In this document: piece by piece, positions 45,640 through 55,908 of the stretch
Numbering within the stretch: position 1 is the stretch's first letter
How the letters are laid out: each line of letters starts with the position of its first letter
Assembly: GCA_022836615.1 (NCBI GenBank)
Contig: MU405241.1
Location: 62,001 to 126,000 of the forward strand
DNA: 64,000 bases
DNA from: Annulohypoxylon bovei var. microspora
Lineage: Eukaryota > Ascomycota > Sordariomycetes > Xylariales > Hypoxylaceae
Direction of reading: 5' to 3'
The notes under the pieces: model-generated
Told to the model about the DNA's origin: nothing
Seen by the model: only the letters and a program-made list of their open reading frames with translations
Database searches by the model: none
Made by a program: the position numbers and the translations under genes

Positions 45640-48600
45640 ATGGCGACCATTAAGGCCATTGAGGCTAAGACCGTAAGTAACTATCTAATATTTCAACATC
45701 TCACTATAAATACTGACTCTTCAAGGTTCACCAAATCCAATCCGGCCAAGTCATCGTCGACTTATGCTCCGTAGTGAAAGAGCTGGTGGAAAACGGTCTG
45801 GATGCTGGAGCCACAAGCATAGGTCAGTATTATCTGCTTAGTCATTTATTTCTCTATATTGGCATTCGATCACTAACATTACATCTCATATAAAGATGTC
45901 CGCTTCAAGAATCAAGGTTTAGATTCCATTGAGATTCAGGATAATGGCTCTGGCATATCTAAGGAGAACTATGAAACAATAGCGCTTAAGCACTATACTT
46001 CTAAACTGTCTACTTATTCGGATCTTTCCTCGTTGCAGACGTTTGGTTTCCGAGGAGAAGCGCTATCATCCCTCTGTGCCTTGTCTAAATTCACGATAAC
46101 CACATGTCTAGCATCTGATGCGCCGAAGGGGTCGAAGCTGGAATTTGAGACCTCTGGAAAACTTCGCAGCACAACAGTTGTAGCTGTTCAGAAGGGGACT
46201 ACGGTATCCATTGAAGGACTTTTCCACAATTTGCCCGTCCGTCGTCGCGAACTTGAACGAAATATCAAGCGGGAGTGGAATAGGGTTATTGGTGTTCTTA
46301 ACCAATACGCCTGCATCCAAACTGGTCTCAAATTTTCCGTGTCTCAGCAACCGACTAAAGGCAAGCGAGTGGTGTTATTTTCCACCAAGGGAAACCAGAC
46401 AACTCGGGAAAACATTGTCAACGTATTTGGAGCGAAAACCTTAGCCGTTCTCATCCCCTTAGACCTTAAATTCGAGCTAGAACCTACCAACGCACCGGGC
46501 CAGAAATGGACTACTCATGGCGACGAAGGCACTCAAGAAATCCGTGTCAAGGGGCACGTATCTCGCCCTGCTCACGGAGAAGGCCGCCAAACCCCTGACA
46601 GGCAAATGTTCTTTGTGAACGGTCGTCCATGTGGCTTGCCGCAATTTGCCAAAGTATTCAATGAGGTGTATAAATCTTATAATTCTTCCCAATCTCCCTT
46701 CATTTTCGCAGATATCCAGCTAGACACTCATCTGTATGATGTCAATGTCAGCCCGGATAAACGTACAATCCTCTTACATGACCAAACTCGCATGCTCGAT
46801 AACCTTAGGGAGTCGTTGGTCGCCTTGTTTGAGTCTCAAGATTACGCGCTGCCGACGTCGCAGTTATCCAGTGTAAAATCCACACCTTTCAAGAAGCCTT
46901 CTATGAGTAGGCAAAATACTCCTTTTTCCCAGAGTGGGTCAATGCCTTCTACCTCAACCGATAACTCACAGCGTCAGCGTTCCGCGTCTGTACTTCCAAA
47001 TAATAGTATAGGAAATTATGACGAGGATGAAGATGCCGGATCTGCGGACGAGTCCGTACCAAATAGCTCAGTATCGAAGAAGACGCCAGTTCCTGATAAA
47101 GGCCTTAACTTGGTTAGCCGATGGGCCGAACGGAAATCAGCACCACGTACTGACACTCCTTCGACAACGAGCAAGGTCTCAGAAGATCATATTCAGGAAA
47201 CATCAAAAGAAATGGGTCGTGCCTTTGCTAAATTTGCAAAGGACTACGTAGAAGAAGAAGAAGAAAGGGATGACGATTTAGAAGATGATGCTCAAGAACT
47301 ACCAACACCTACCGTACCACCAGCAGAGAACCCCAGCGAAGAACCCGATTTCCGTGCACGCCTAGCAGAATTAAGCAGGAATAAGGCAAATAGGCGTGAT
47401 AGTAGTCCTCCAGCTGAACCACCAATACCGGCTATATCTACGTCATCCCGCGTGTCAGACATCAAGTCTAGTAGGGTCAGCTCATCTGCAAGCTTGAAGC
47501 GTTCAGCGCCCGAAGTTGCCACGATCACGGTGGGCAACCATACCGTTACGAGCATTATCGGCTCTCCTTCCAAGAAGCAACGAATAGAGGACAGCAAAAG
47601 CCGAGATCCATCAGTGAGACAACGAGTAATTAAAGAGTCGGTCACAATCCCTACATTCAACGGTCGTTTAACTCAGATGTTTGCGGCCTATTCTCAATCG
47701 AAACAAGCTGGATCATCGCGTATCGAAACGACTACTAAGAAAATAGATGCCTCTGAAGATTCTGATGATTCTAGCGAGCATTTATTTGTAGGTGATGACG
47801 ATGACGATGATGATGAACATGATGATGAGCAGAACGATGATCAGGACGACGACGAAAATGGGGTGTCTGTCCAGAGCGAAGAAGACGAAGAGATTGCTGC
47901 AGAACAAGACCACGATTCTGATTATCAGGCCCCAGAATCTAACACTGCGGATGTCGAAGTGCAAAACGATGTACCACCATCTCTAATTCAACAAACCGAC
48001 GATGAACATTCGGACAAACAAGCTGAAGAAATAGAGGAAGATGATAAAGTAGATGACACGGTTGATACTACTCAAGTCCCAACCAAAACTACCTATGAAG
48101 AGACCGAAAAACGTACACAGAGCTTCATTAAGGGCGGCACAAAGAAGAAAGACTCGACCTTATCTCTACTACAGACACTACGTACGGACGAAGAGCAAAT
48201 ACTCAACGCTTTAACGATGCACCAGGACTACCTGAAAGACGTCTCCTTACCAACGGGCTCTAAGCCAGTCACAGACAAGCTCGACGCCGAAGACGCCGAA
48301 GAAAAGCTATCCCTAACTATTTCCAAATCCGACTTCGGAAAGATGCGGATCGTCGGACAGTTCAACCTCGGCTTCATCCTCGCCGTCCGCCCAGCCAAGA
48401 CAGACCCCAGCGACACCGAAGCAAGAGGCGACCGCGACGACGAGCTCTTCATCATCGACCAGCACGCGACGGACGAGAAGTACAACTTCGAGCGGCTGCA
48501 AGCCAGCACCGTCGTGCAATCGCAGCGGCTCGTCCAGCCCAAGACCCTCGAGCTCACGGCGCTCGAGGAAGAAGTAATCCGGGAGAACATGCCTGCGCTC

Positions 48601-49050
48601 GAAGCCAACGGGTTCGCCGTGAGCCTCGACGAGAGCGGCGCGGCGCCCGTGGGCGCGCGCTGCCGGCTGCTCAGCCTGCCGCTGAGCCGCGAGACCACGT
48701 TCTCGCTAGCCGACCTCGAGGAGCTCGTGTCCATGCTCACGGACCACGCGTCCGCGAGCGCCATCCCGCGGCCCTCGAGGGTCCGCAAGATGTTCGCGAT
48801 GCGCGCGTGCCGCAGCAGCGTCATGATCGGCAAGCACCTCACCGCGCCGCAGATGCTGCGCCTCGTGCGCCACATGGGCGAGCTGGATAAGCCGTGGAAC
48901 TGCCCCCACGGACGCCCCACCATGCGCCACTTGTGCGGCATCGGCGCGTGGGGCGGCATGGGCTGGAGGGAGGGCGACGGGTTTGAGGGCGCGAGGGGGG
49001 CGAGGACGGATTGGGGTGCGTATGTTAGGGGGGGGAGTGGGTTGGAGTGA
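45640..49050 (+). CDS. PMS1: DNA mismatch repair protein Pms1 (MutL-alpha subunit), 3 exons
   Basis: Nuclear MutL homologue that pairs with Mlh1 and nicks DNA during mismatch repair. Exons 45640-45672, 45726-45822 and 45896-49050; 1094 residues. GHKL ATPase motifs: KELVENGLDAGA with catalytic E30, DNGSGI (59-64) and FGFRGEALSS. DVNVSPDKRTILLHD marks the transducer domain. A long disordered middle (about 360-830) holds an acidic Asp/Glu run. The C-terminal endonuclease domain has D898QHATDEKYNFE, MRACRSSVMIGKHL and CPHGRPTMRHL. The first exon, only 11 codons, supplies MATIKAIEAKT, and the second restores VHQIQSGQVIVDL. From about 48350 onward codons become much more GC-rich. Confidence 0.95.
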
Positions 49051-49649
49051 TACCTGTCAGACCGGCCTAATATAGTCCGGTATTGTTTACTTGATGTGGC
49101 CTTGAAGCTTCGAAGACTTGTCATTGTATGTGTGTGCATTATTGGAGCACGCGGTAAAGGGTTTGCTATTGCCTTTGTGGGTATACCCTTTTTATGGTAG
49201 ATTGGTGTCTTAGTAAGAATGTGTGAGTAGCAATGCTCGATCTTTAGGTGTAATGGTTAGGATAGACGTGTAATTTGGACGACGCTTAGCTAGAGAAATA
49301 CCATATGCGAATTAACCTATTCAATAACACCATTCAATTAACATTTCACATTCATCAGAAGACACACTCGACTCTCATACAACGGTGATTATCCATTGAG
49401 ACCAGAACCCCAACCCGACCAGTTCCGGTATACCCTACGTAGGTACCTAGTATTACATCCGTGAGTCATCATCATACCAATCAACGATTCTCTGACCACG
49501 TTCAGTATCCCCCTTCCCCCTTCCTCCCAAAAAATCAGAAAAATCAAAGACCAGGTAGTAACTAACTCCAGGCGGTATCATAGAAATCACTCGATCCCCC
49601 AATGACCCTTAATTCACCCCTTCCTTTCCTCACTATTCCCATAGCTTGC
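49051..49649. other. Convergent intergenic region after PMS1
   Basis: About 600 bp of 3' flanks. Contains CTACGTAGGTACCTAG at about 49435-49450. No gene seen. Confidence 0.5.
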
Positions 49650-51734
49650 TTAATCCTCATTCAAGATGCTATACCTTGAATACCTCTTCCCGGCCAGCCC
49701 CTCCTCAGCAATCTTCCCGCTCACATTCCGCCGATACGAGGTATCGCTCCCCAAATCTCCATAATCATTACCGGACGAGACCTGGCGTCCACCAGCTGCA
49801 GCACCACTACCCTTATTACCACCCATCATGATGGGCGGCGTAGCCGGCTTCAGCTCGCCGTACGGCTTAGCGTAGAAGTCGCCGTCGGGCTGGATCGACG
49901 AGTTTCGATTGCGGGGATTCGGCTTGGCCTTGCCGATCGTGCTGCGGCGCCAGAACGACGCGGCGCCCGGCGCGGGCTGCTGGTCCGCGATGTCCTGGCT
50001 GCCGCTGACCCTGCGGTCGTTCAGGCTGATCTCCGACAGGGCCTCGCCGTTGGCGGGCCGGAACGGCGTCTTCTGTCTGCCGGCGGCGGTATCCTTCGGT
50101 GGCGTGGCCGGGAGTGGGTTTAGGCGTAGGGGGTTCGGGTGCAGGTGCGCGGTGACGTTGATCGGGCTGCTGGGCGCGCCGTCGTCTTCGACGTCGGAGT
50201 AGTCGGGGCCGATGACGTCGTAGTTATTCTCACGGTCGGAGTCGCGCTCATCCTCCGAGTCGTCGAAGTTGTAGCGCTGGTTCAGGGCCTCGTACTGGCG
50301 GGACTGGCGGGACTGGCGCTCGGCGGCGTTGAGGGCGCGCTGGCGCTCCTGCGTGCGGTTGATGAGCGACTCCGACGCGTACCACGCCTCCGTGAACTTG
50401 GCCACGCGGGTTGGGGATGCGTTGACGGGCTGCTGGGCCGAGGGCGATGGCATGGGCGCTAGGGTCACACCGCTGCTAGGGCGCGACGAGGACGGGGTTG
50501 ACATGCCTGTCTCGTGCAGTGGGACTTCGGTGTAGCTGCCGCGCTGCGCGGTGCGCGAGGTCGATATGGTTAGACCGGATACGTTCGACATGCGCTTCAT
50601 GTCCGCAATGTCCGCAATGCTATTGCGGGGCGAGTTGCCTGGGGTGATCTGGTACTGTCTGCTGGGCAGGTCGACACGGGAGTCGCGCTTGGAAGAGGCG
50701 AACGAGTCGCGCGATCCAGTGCGCGTGTGCATGAACGGGATGCTAGGGGGTCGGGAGAGGTCTTCGTATGTAGCGCCCGAATTGCGGTAGTTTTCCAACG
50801 GCGTGGACATCCGCTTAGAGCTCGCGTCATCCGAGATGGCAGTGTAGCTCGTGGCTACGGACGACTTGTTGCGCTTGTGCTGGTTGACGCGCGAGGTCAG
50901 GTTGCTTTCAAGCGGGTTCATGTCCGGCGGCATGTTGGCGATGCGCCGGAACATGAGTCCTAGGTAGAGTGAGATGCCGAGCGAGACCACGTGTAGGCCG
51001 CCGGCGCTAATGAGTAGGTAGTGCTCGCTCTGGATTAAGATCTCGGTGAGCTCGGGGGAGGCCGTCACGATGAGGTTCCACTCGGTGCCGTGGTTCATGA
51101 GGGAAATCACGCCAAAGGCATAGAGGGGTACTACGGCCAGGTCCATAACACCGGCGAATAGTTGATAGGCCGCTGATGAGGCGGGCGGTCTTGCGTTGGC
51201 GGGTCGTATGAAATGCCAGATGGCATAGACGCAGCTGATAGCTACAACGCCGGGCTAGAAGTTACCGTTAGTCAGGGTCTTAGTATGCGCTAGAATGGGT
51301 ACGTGGAAGCATACCGTGATTCTCATGACCCAAGCAGTTAGAGGATCAACATTGCCGATTAGAATCATGAGGGTGAGCAGACCGCCTCCCCCGATCATCT
51401 CGAGTACGCGAAGAAATAATTGGACATATCTCATAAACTTGATCCACCATTTGGTGGTGCTGCTCATGGGGCGAAAGAATGAGGTTCGACCAGTTGGGAC
51501 AGCTTGTGCACTTTGGGAGGTTAAGTTAGAATTTGATGCGCTCACGCCGCATGTTTACTTGATGATGACTTACTCGGGATGTCGACCAAAGGCTATCAAG
51601 GGGCCATCATGCTTCTTCTTCTTAGGTTGCGGTTCCCAACTCGCTCTCGTGATAGCTTTAGGGTCGAATGGTTTCTCGGGCGATCTCGAATCGCGCCTGT
51701 CGCTATCGTATAAGTAAGGTTGTTGAACGCCCAT
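49650..51734 (-). CDS. Conserved-looking fungal membrane protein of unknown function, 3 exons
   Basis: Exons (plus-strand coordinates) 51574-51734, 51315-51510 and 49650-51254; 653 residues. All joints are in phase with GT-AG introns. The start is the Met of MGVQQPYLYDS, the first Met of exon 1. The N-terminal 70 residues are polar with a KKKK cluster. Four hydrophobic segments follow: about 85-115 (LFLRVLEMIGGGGLLTLMIL), 120-137 (PGVVAISCVYAIW), 147-172 and 193-218 (LLISAGGLHVVSLGISLYLG). The remaining 430 residues are a Ser/Arg/Pro-rich cytosolic tail, probably phosphorylated. I do not recognise a named family. No signal peptide. It diverges from Arh1 over 696 bp. Confidence 0.8.
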
Positions 51735-52430
51735 ATCTTCGAACGCCACCTCGGTCTTAAGTAAGGCTAAGAGACATTCAAGATAGGGAGGGAGTGCGGA
51801 TTGGAATGTGTGGTCTTAAGACTTGCGATTTACGATGTACGATTTGCGAAAATGCGGGAGCACCCATACCTAGTGGGGGAATAGACGTGGGATTGGTAGG
51901 ACACATTTGGACTGTGGTCCTTTGCACGAGCTGAAAAAGGAAACAATGCGGGTTTCCATAGCAACAGGCGACACGATAATGAACCAACCGAGTTTTATAT
52001 GGGACCTTGCGCATTCTGTAACAATCCGTTACAATGCAGCTTTGTACAGCGTAATGTTCCATTAGGCGCCAACGTTTGGAAAAATTAAATTGGATGAATT
52101 ATAACTATTGTGAGTATTTTTATCGGCCTGTATGAAAAAAAACTTTGTAGAGTAGAAGTTGCGTATTATTATGTCTCTAGTCGTAGGTCGCAGGTCAATG
52201 GCTTACAGCCGGCGATGTCGGACTTCGGAAGACCGAGACAACAATACAGATGTACAAAATTTCAACTCGACGTCATTTTTGTCTTTGGGAAACTGCAACT
52301 GCTTCAGTCCAATTCATTCACTTATACCCATGTTCTTTTTACTAGGTATTTAGAGATGCGATAGCTATTCTTCTTATCTTCTTGCATTTGCCTCTTGCTT
52401 CTTAGAAAGCGTGGTATATCGAATTAAAGT
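51735..52430. other. Divergent upstream region, membrane protein gene and ARH1
   Basis: 696 bp between start codons. It includes a run GATTTACGATGTACGATTTGCG at about 51827-51849, a small direct repeat of ACGATTTGCG-like units. No gene seen. Confidence 0.5.
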
Positions 52431-54095
52431 ATGACTTCTATCACGAAGTCATGGCTTTGCGCATCATGTCGGCGCAAAAGTTCTACGCCACTCGCTTCTA
52501 GAATATCTTACTATTCCACCTCGAGCCGACATGATAGACCCCCGAGAATGGCCGTAGTCGGCTCAGGCCCGGCTGGCTTTTATACCGCATATCGGGTCAT
52601 GTCTAAAGTACCAAAAACCAAGGTCGATATGTTTGAAGCATTACCCGTACCATACGGTCTTGTGAGATTCGGGGTTGCACCAGATCATCCCGAAGTGAAG
52701 GTATGGATGATATAAATGAGTACCTATGTATATGTATATGTAGTCAAATTGTTAATTATTTGAGGAAATAGAATTGCGAGAAAAAATTCGAAGAAGTTGC
52801 CAGTTCACCTGATTTTACCTTCATTGGAAATGTCGCTATCGGCAACGCAGGTGGCCATTTTGGCGGATGTACAATACCGTTGGCTTCTATGATGCACCAT
52901 TACGATGCCGTCGTCTTTGCTTACGGTGCGTCTAAAGACAAACGCCTTGGGATCCCGGGAGAATCTGATTTGAGCGGAATCTACTCGGCTCGGGAGTTTG
53001 TAGGCTGGTATAATGGTCTACCAGAGTATGCCAGTCTAGCCCCCGATCTTACCAAGGGGGAGGAAGCTATCATCATTGGTCAAGGTAATGTTGCTCTTGA
53101 CATTGCTAGGATGCTTCTAGAGGACGTAGACACACTGCGAAAATCAGATATTACTGAGACGGCCATTGAAACCTTGCTGAAGAGTCGCATCAAACGAGTC
53201 CAAGTCGTGGGGAGAAGAGGACCAATGCAGGCAAGTCTTCCTATGTACCAGTTAATGAGACCTACCTAGTATCTAACTATGTTTCTAGGCAGCATTTACA
53301 ATCAAGGAAATCCGGGAGCTGATGAAGCTTCCGGGGGTTGATTTTCATGACTTCGACAAGTCTCTTATGCCCAATCAGATTTCAAAGCTACCACGGGCTC
53401 AACGAAGGCTCATGGAAATACTAGCTAAAGGCTCAACACTTCCGTTCGGCGTTGCACCTAAGCAATGGTCTCTAGACTTTTGTTTATCACCGACTGAATT
53501 TCTTGGTGGGCCGGATGGGCATGTTAACAGCACAACGTTTGAGAAAACGTCTCTGGTATCGCCTTTCGACCCATATTCAGGTGTCTCTGGTACCGGAGAG
53601 AAATTAGTAGCACCTTCTTCTGTAGTATTCCGTTCCATTGGCTACAAGTCCGTTGCCCTGCCGGGGTTTGATGAGGCGGGTATCTCATTTGATGACAGGA
53701 AGGGAACTATTGACAACGATGGAATGGGTCGTGTATTCAGGGTTCAAAGCGACGAAAGGAGTGGTTTTCAGAAAAGGTCACATTTACCGGGAGTGTACTG
53801 CGCGGGTTGGGTCAAGAGAGGCCCAACAGGTGTCATCGCCTCGACTATGGAAGACGCATTCTCTACGGCCGACGCAATTGCCTCCGACTGGAATACCGAC
53901 GCCCCATTCCTGAAAGGAGAAACCAACTCTGGCTGGGAAGCACTTAGGGCAGGGGTAGAGTTTGGTAAATGCAAAGTTATCCATTGGGAAGACTGGCAGA
54001 AGATAGACAAGGCAGAAAAACAACGAGGTGGGCTAGTTGGAAAAGAAAGGGAGAAATTCACAAGTACGACGGAAATGTTACAGGCAGCAAGCTGA
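52431..54095 (+). CDS. ARH1: Mitochondrial NADPH:adrenodoxin (ferredoxin) reductase Arh1, 3 exons, one GC-AG intron
   Basis: Flavoenzyme that passes electrons from NADPH to mitochondrial ferredoxin for Fe-S cluster and heme A synthesis. Exons 52431-52700, 52772-53230 and 53289-54095; 511 residues. An Arg/Ser-rich presequence (1-36) is followed by the FAD motif VVGSGPAGFYTA (from residue 42), the PYGLVRFGVAPDHPEVK strip, the NADP motif IIGQGNVALDIARMLL, and VVGRRGPMQAAFTIKEIREL. Near the end is CAGWVKRGPTGVIASTM, which closes the FAD site. Intron 2 starts GCAAGT instead of GT (after CAG at 53230) and ends TTTCTAG; any other joint would break the RRGPMQAAFTIKE block. Converges with ETF-alpha, only 59 bp apart at the stop codons. 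Confidence 0.94.
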
Positions 54096-54154
54096 GTCGA
54101 AGTTAGAAATATACCCTCATGGGCTATTTATTGTAACATATTGTACTTATATAT

Positions 54155-55284
54155 CTACGAGCTCTTTAGCTTCTCTGTTAACTCAGGTACTTTGTCGAAT
54201 AAATCTCCGACCAACCCCACATCAGCCACTTGGAATATCGGTGCGTCAGCGTCTTTGTTAATAGCTGCGATTACCTTGCTGTCCTTCATGCCCGCCAGAT
54301 GCTGGATTGCGCCGGAAATACCAACGGCCATATATAGTTTAGGAGCGACAACCTTGCCGGTCTGACCAACTTGTAGACTGTTGTCAGCGTATCCGCTGTC
54401 TACCGCCGCACGAGAAGCTCCGACGGCAGCGCCTAACGAGTCCGCAAGCGGGAGCATAATCTTATCGAAGTCCTCCTTCGACTTTAGACCTCTGCCTCCC
54501 GAGACGACCTTGCCGGCAGTCGCCAGGTCTGGTCTATCCGATTTGGCTAGATCTTCAGAAACCCATTCTATAGATATTTCCACGTTGGGATCAACGCCAT
54601 CTTCGACGGTCGCAGAGCCGCCCTGTACTTCAGCAGCGGGGAAGGCCGTGCCACGGATGGTAATGATCTTGATGGGATCGGAGGACTCGACGGTAGCGAT
54701 GGCATTGCCGGCATATATCGGGCGTACGAAGGTGTTCTCATTCTCAATAGCAGTAATATCCGATATTTGTTGAGAGTCGAGGAGTGCGGCGACCCGCGGC
54801 AATAAGCTCTTCCCAAAGGCAGTGTGTCCTGCAATGATATGTGTGTAGCCGCCCTTCTTGATATTTTCGACTAATAAGGGTGCGAAGTTCTCGGGGAGAC
54901 CCTATAGTTAATTGGTGATTAACTAACTACCCATGTAGGTAGAAATTCGGAGGAAAGTTGATTCTCCCGCACCTTGTCATAAGCGGCATTGTCTACCACA
55001 ATTATCTTCTCAACACCCTCTACCTTTGCCGCCTCTTCTGCGACAGCCTTAATGTTGCTCCCAGCGACGAATCCGTGTATCGAGCCACCGAGCTTCTTCG
55101 CGGCTGTGATTGCGCTTAGGGAGCCGTGGTTGAGCTTACCATCGCGCTGTTCTAGGACTGCTAATGACGATAGTAATCTTCGGAGAGCCGAGGGGTTGCT
55201 GAAAGGACTAGAAAAGGCCGAAGTAGAACGTGGCAGGGCGCCAACGCTTCTAAGAACCGTCCGTCTCGCTGTAGGGAGAAGCAT
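54155..55284 (-). CDS. AIM45: Electron transfer flavoprotein alpha subunit, mitochondrial, 2 exons
   Basis: ETF-alpha with ETF-beta takes electrons from acyl-CoA dehydrogenases in beta-oxidation and passes them to ETF:ubiquinone oxidoreductase. Exons (plus-strand coordinates) 54973-55284 and 54155-54901; 352 residues, normal length. The first 40 residues form an Arg/Ser-rich mitochondrial presequence. The mature start LAVLEQRDGKLNHGSLSAITAAKKLGG and the GLPENFAPLL block after the joint are family-typical, as are SGGRGLKSKEDF and the C-terminal FAD signature LYMAVGISGAIQHLAGM, then IVAINKD-like IAAINKDADAPIFQVADVGLVGDL. Upstream it shares 624 bp with Rsc8 and carries a CCTCGG core about 95 bp before the start codon. 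Confidence 0.95.
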
Positions 55285-55908
55285 TGTTTTCTGCGACGGA
55301 AGTTTAACAACCTCGAGGTCGATTGGAGCTCGTCTAAGTCTTCGTCATGAAATTGATTTCGGCTGTTCGCGGCCCGCACCGAGGTATAAATCGGGGCCGA
55401 TTGCGGTTCAAACTTCAATGATCCAATTTTCTGAACCTTAAAAGTGGGACTATAAAGGTACATATGTATCTAGGTAACTATGTACATGTGCCATTTGTAA
55501 GATACAAAAATCACGTGATACTTCGGACACTAAGCTTTCTTTTCCCGGATACGCTTTGACCACATACAGCCTAGACTAAAAGTTCAATGCTTTTCCCAGC
55601 CCATTCTCGTTACCCAGTTCTTCTAGTCGCGCCAAATTATTTCTCCAAACACGCGGTCGACCCAAGCTCATCGCATCGACGCATCGACTTATCGACGCAA
55701 TCTAATGAATTAGGGAATCATCAATCCTCTTTGACAACCCTAGAGGCCCCCTTTTCAGTTTATTTCTTCTCGCTCGTTTAATGACCTGTCGCAAATAAAT
55801 TCTTGATACTTTGCGATACGTCGCGCCCAATTTCCTAATACCAGTTATCTTAAAATCTCCCTTTTCAATCCATCACAACCTGAATCATCCTTCACCTTCA
55901 CCCTAAAG
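55285..55908. promoter_or_regulatory. Bidirectional upstream region of ETF-alpha and RSC8
   Basis: 624 bp between divergent start codons. On the minus strand it contains a short upstream open frame and a CCTCGG core. On the RSC8 side is a pyrimidine-rich leader (TCTCCCTTTTCAATCC at about 55856). Confidence 0.55.
55379..55384 (-). promoter_or_regulatory. FarA/FarB-type core CCTCGG
   Basis: CCGAGG on the plus strand reads CCTCGG toward ETF-alpha. This is the core bound by FarA/FarB/Ctf1 regulators of fatty-acid genes. A six-base match is expected by chance about once per 2 kb over both strands, so alone it is weak. Confidence 0.3.

Noticed and set aside
48228..49139. 303-codon minus-strand open frame
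   Set aside because: Antisense shadow of the GC-rich PMS1 endonuclease domain; Ser/Arg-rich with no family.
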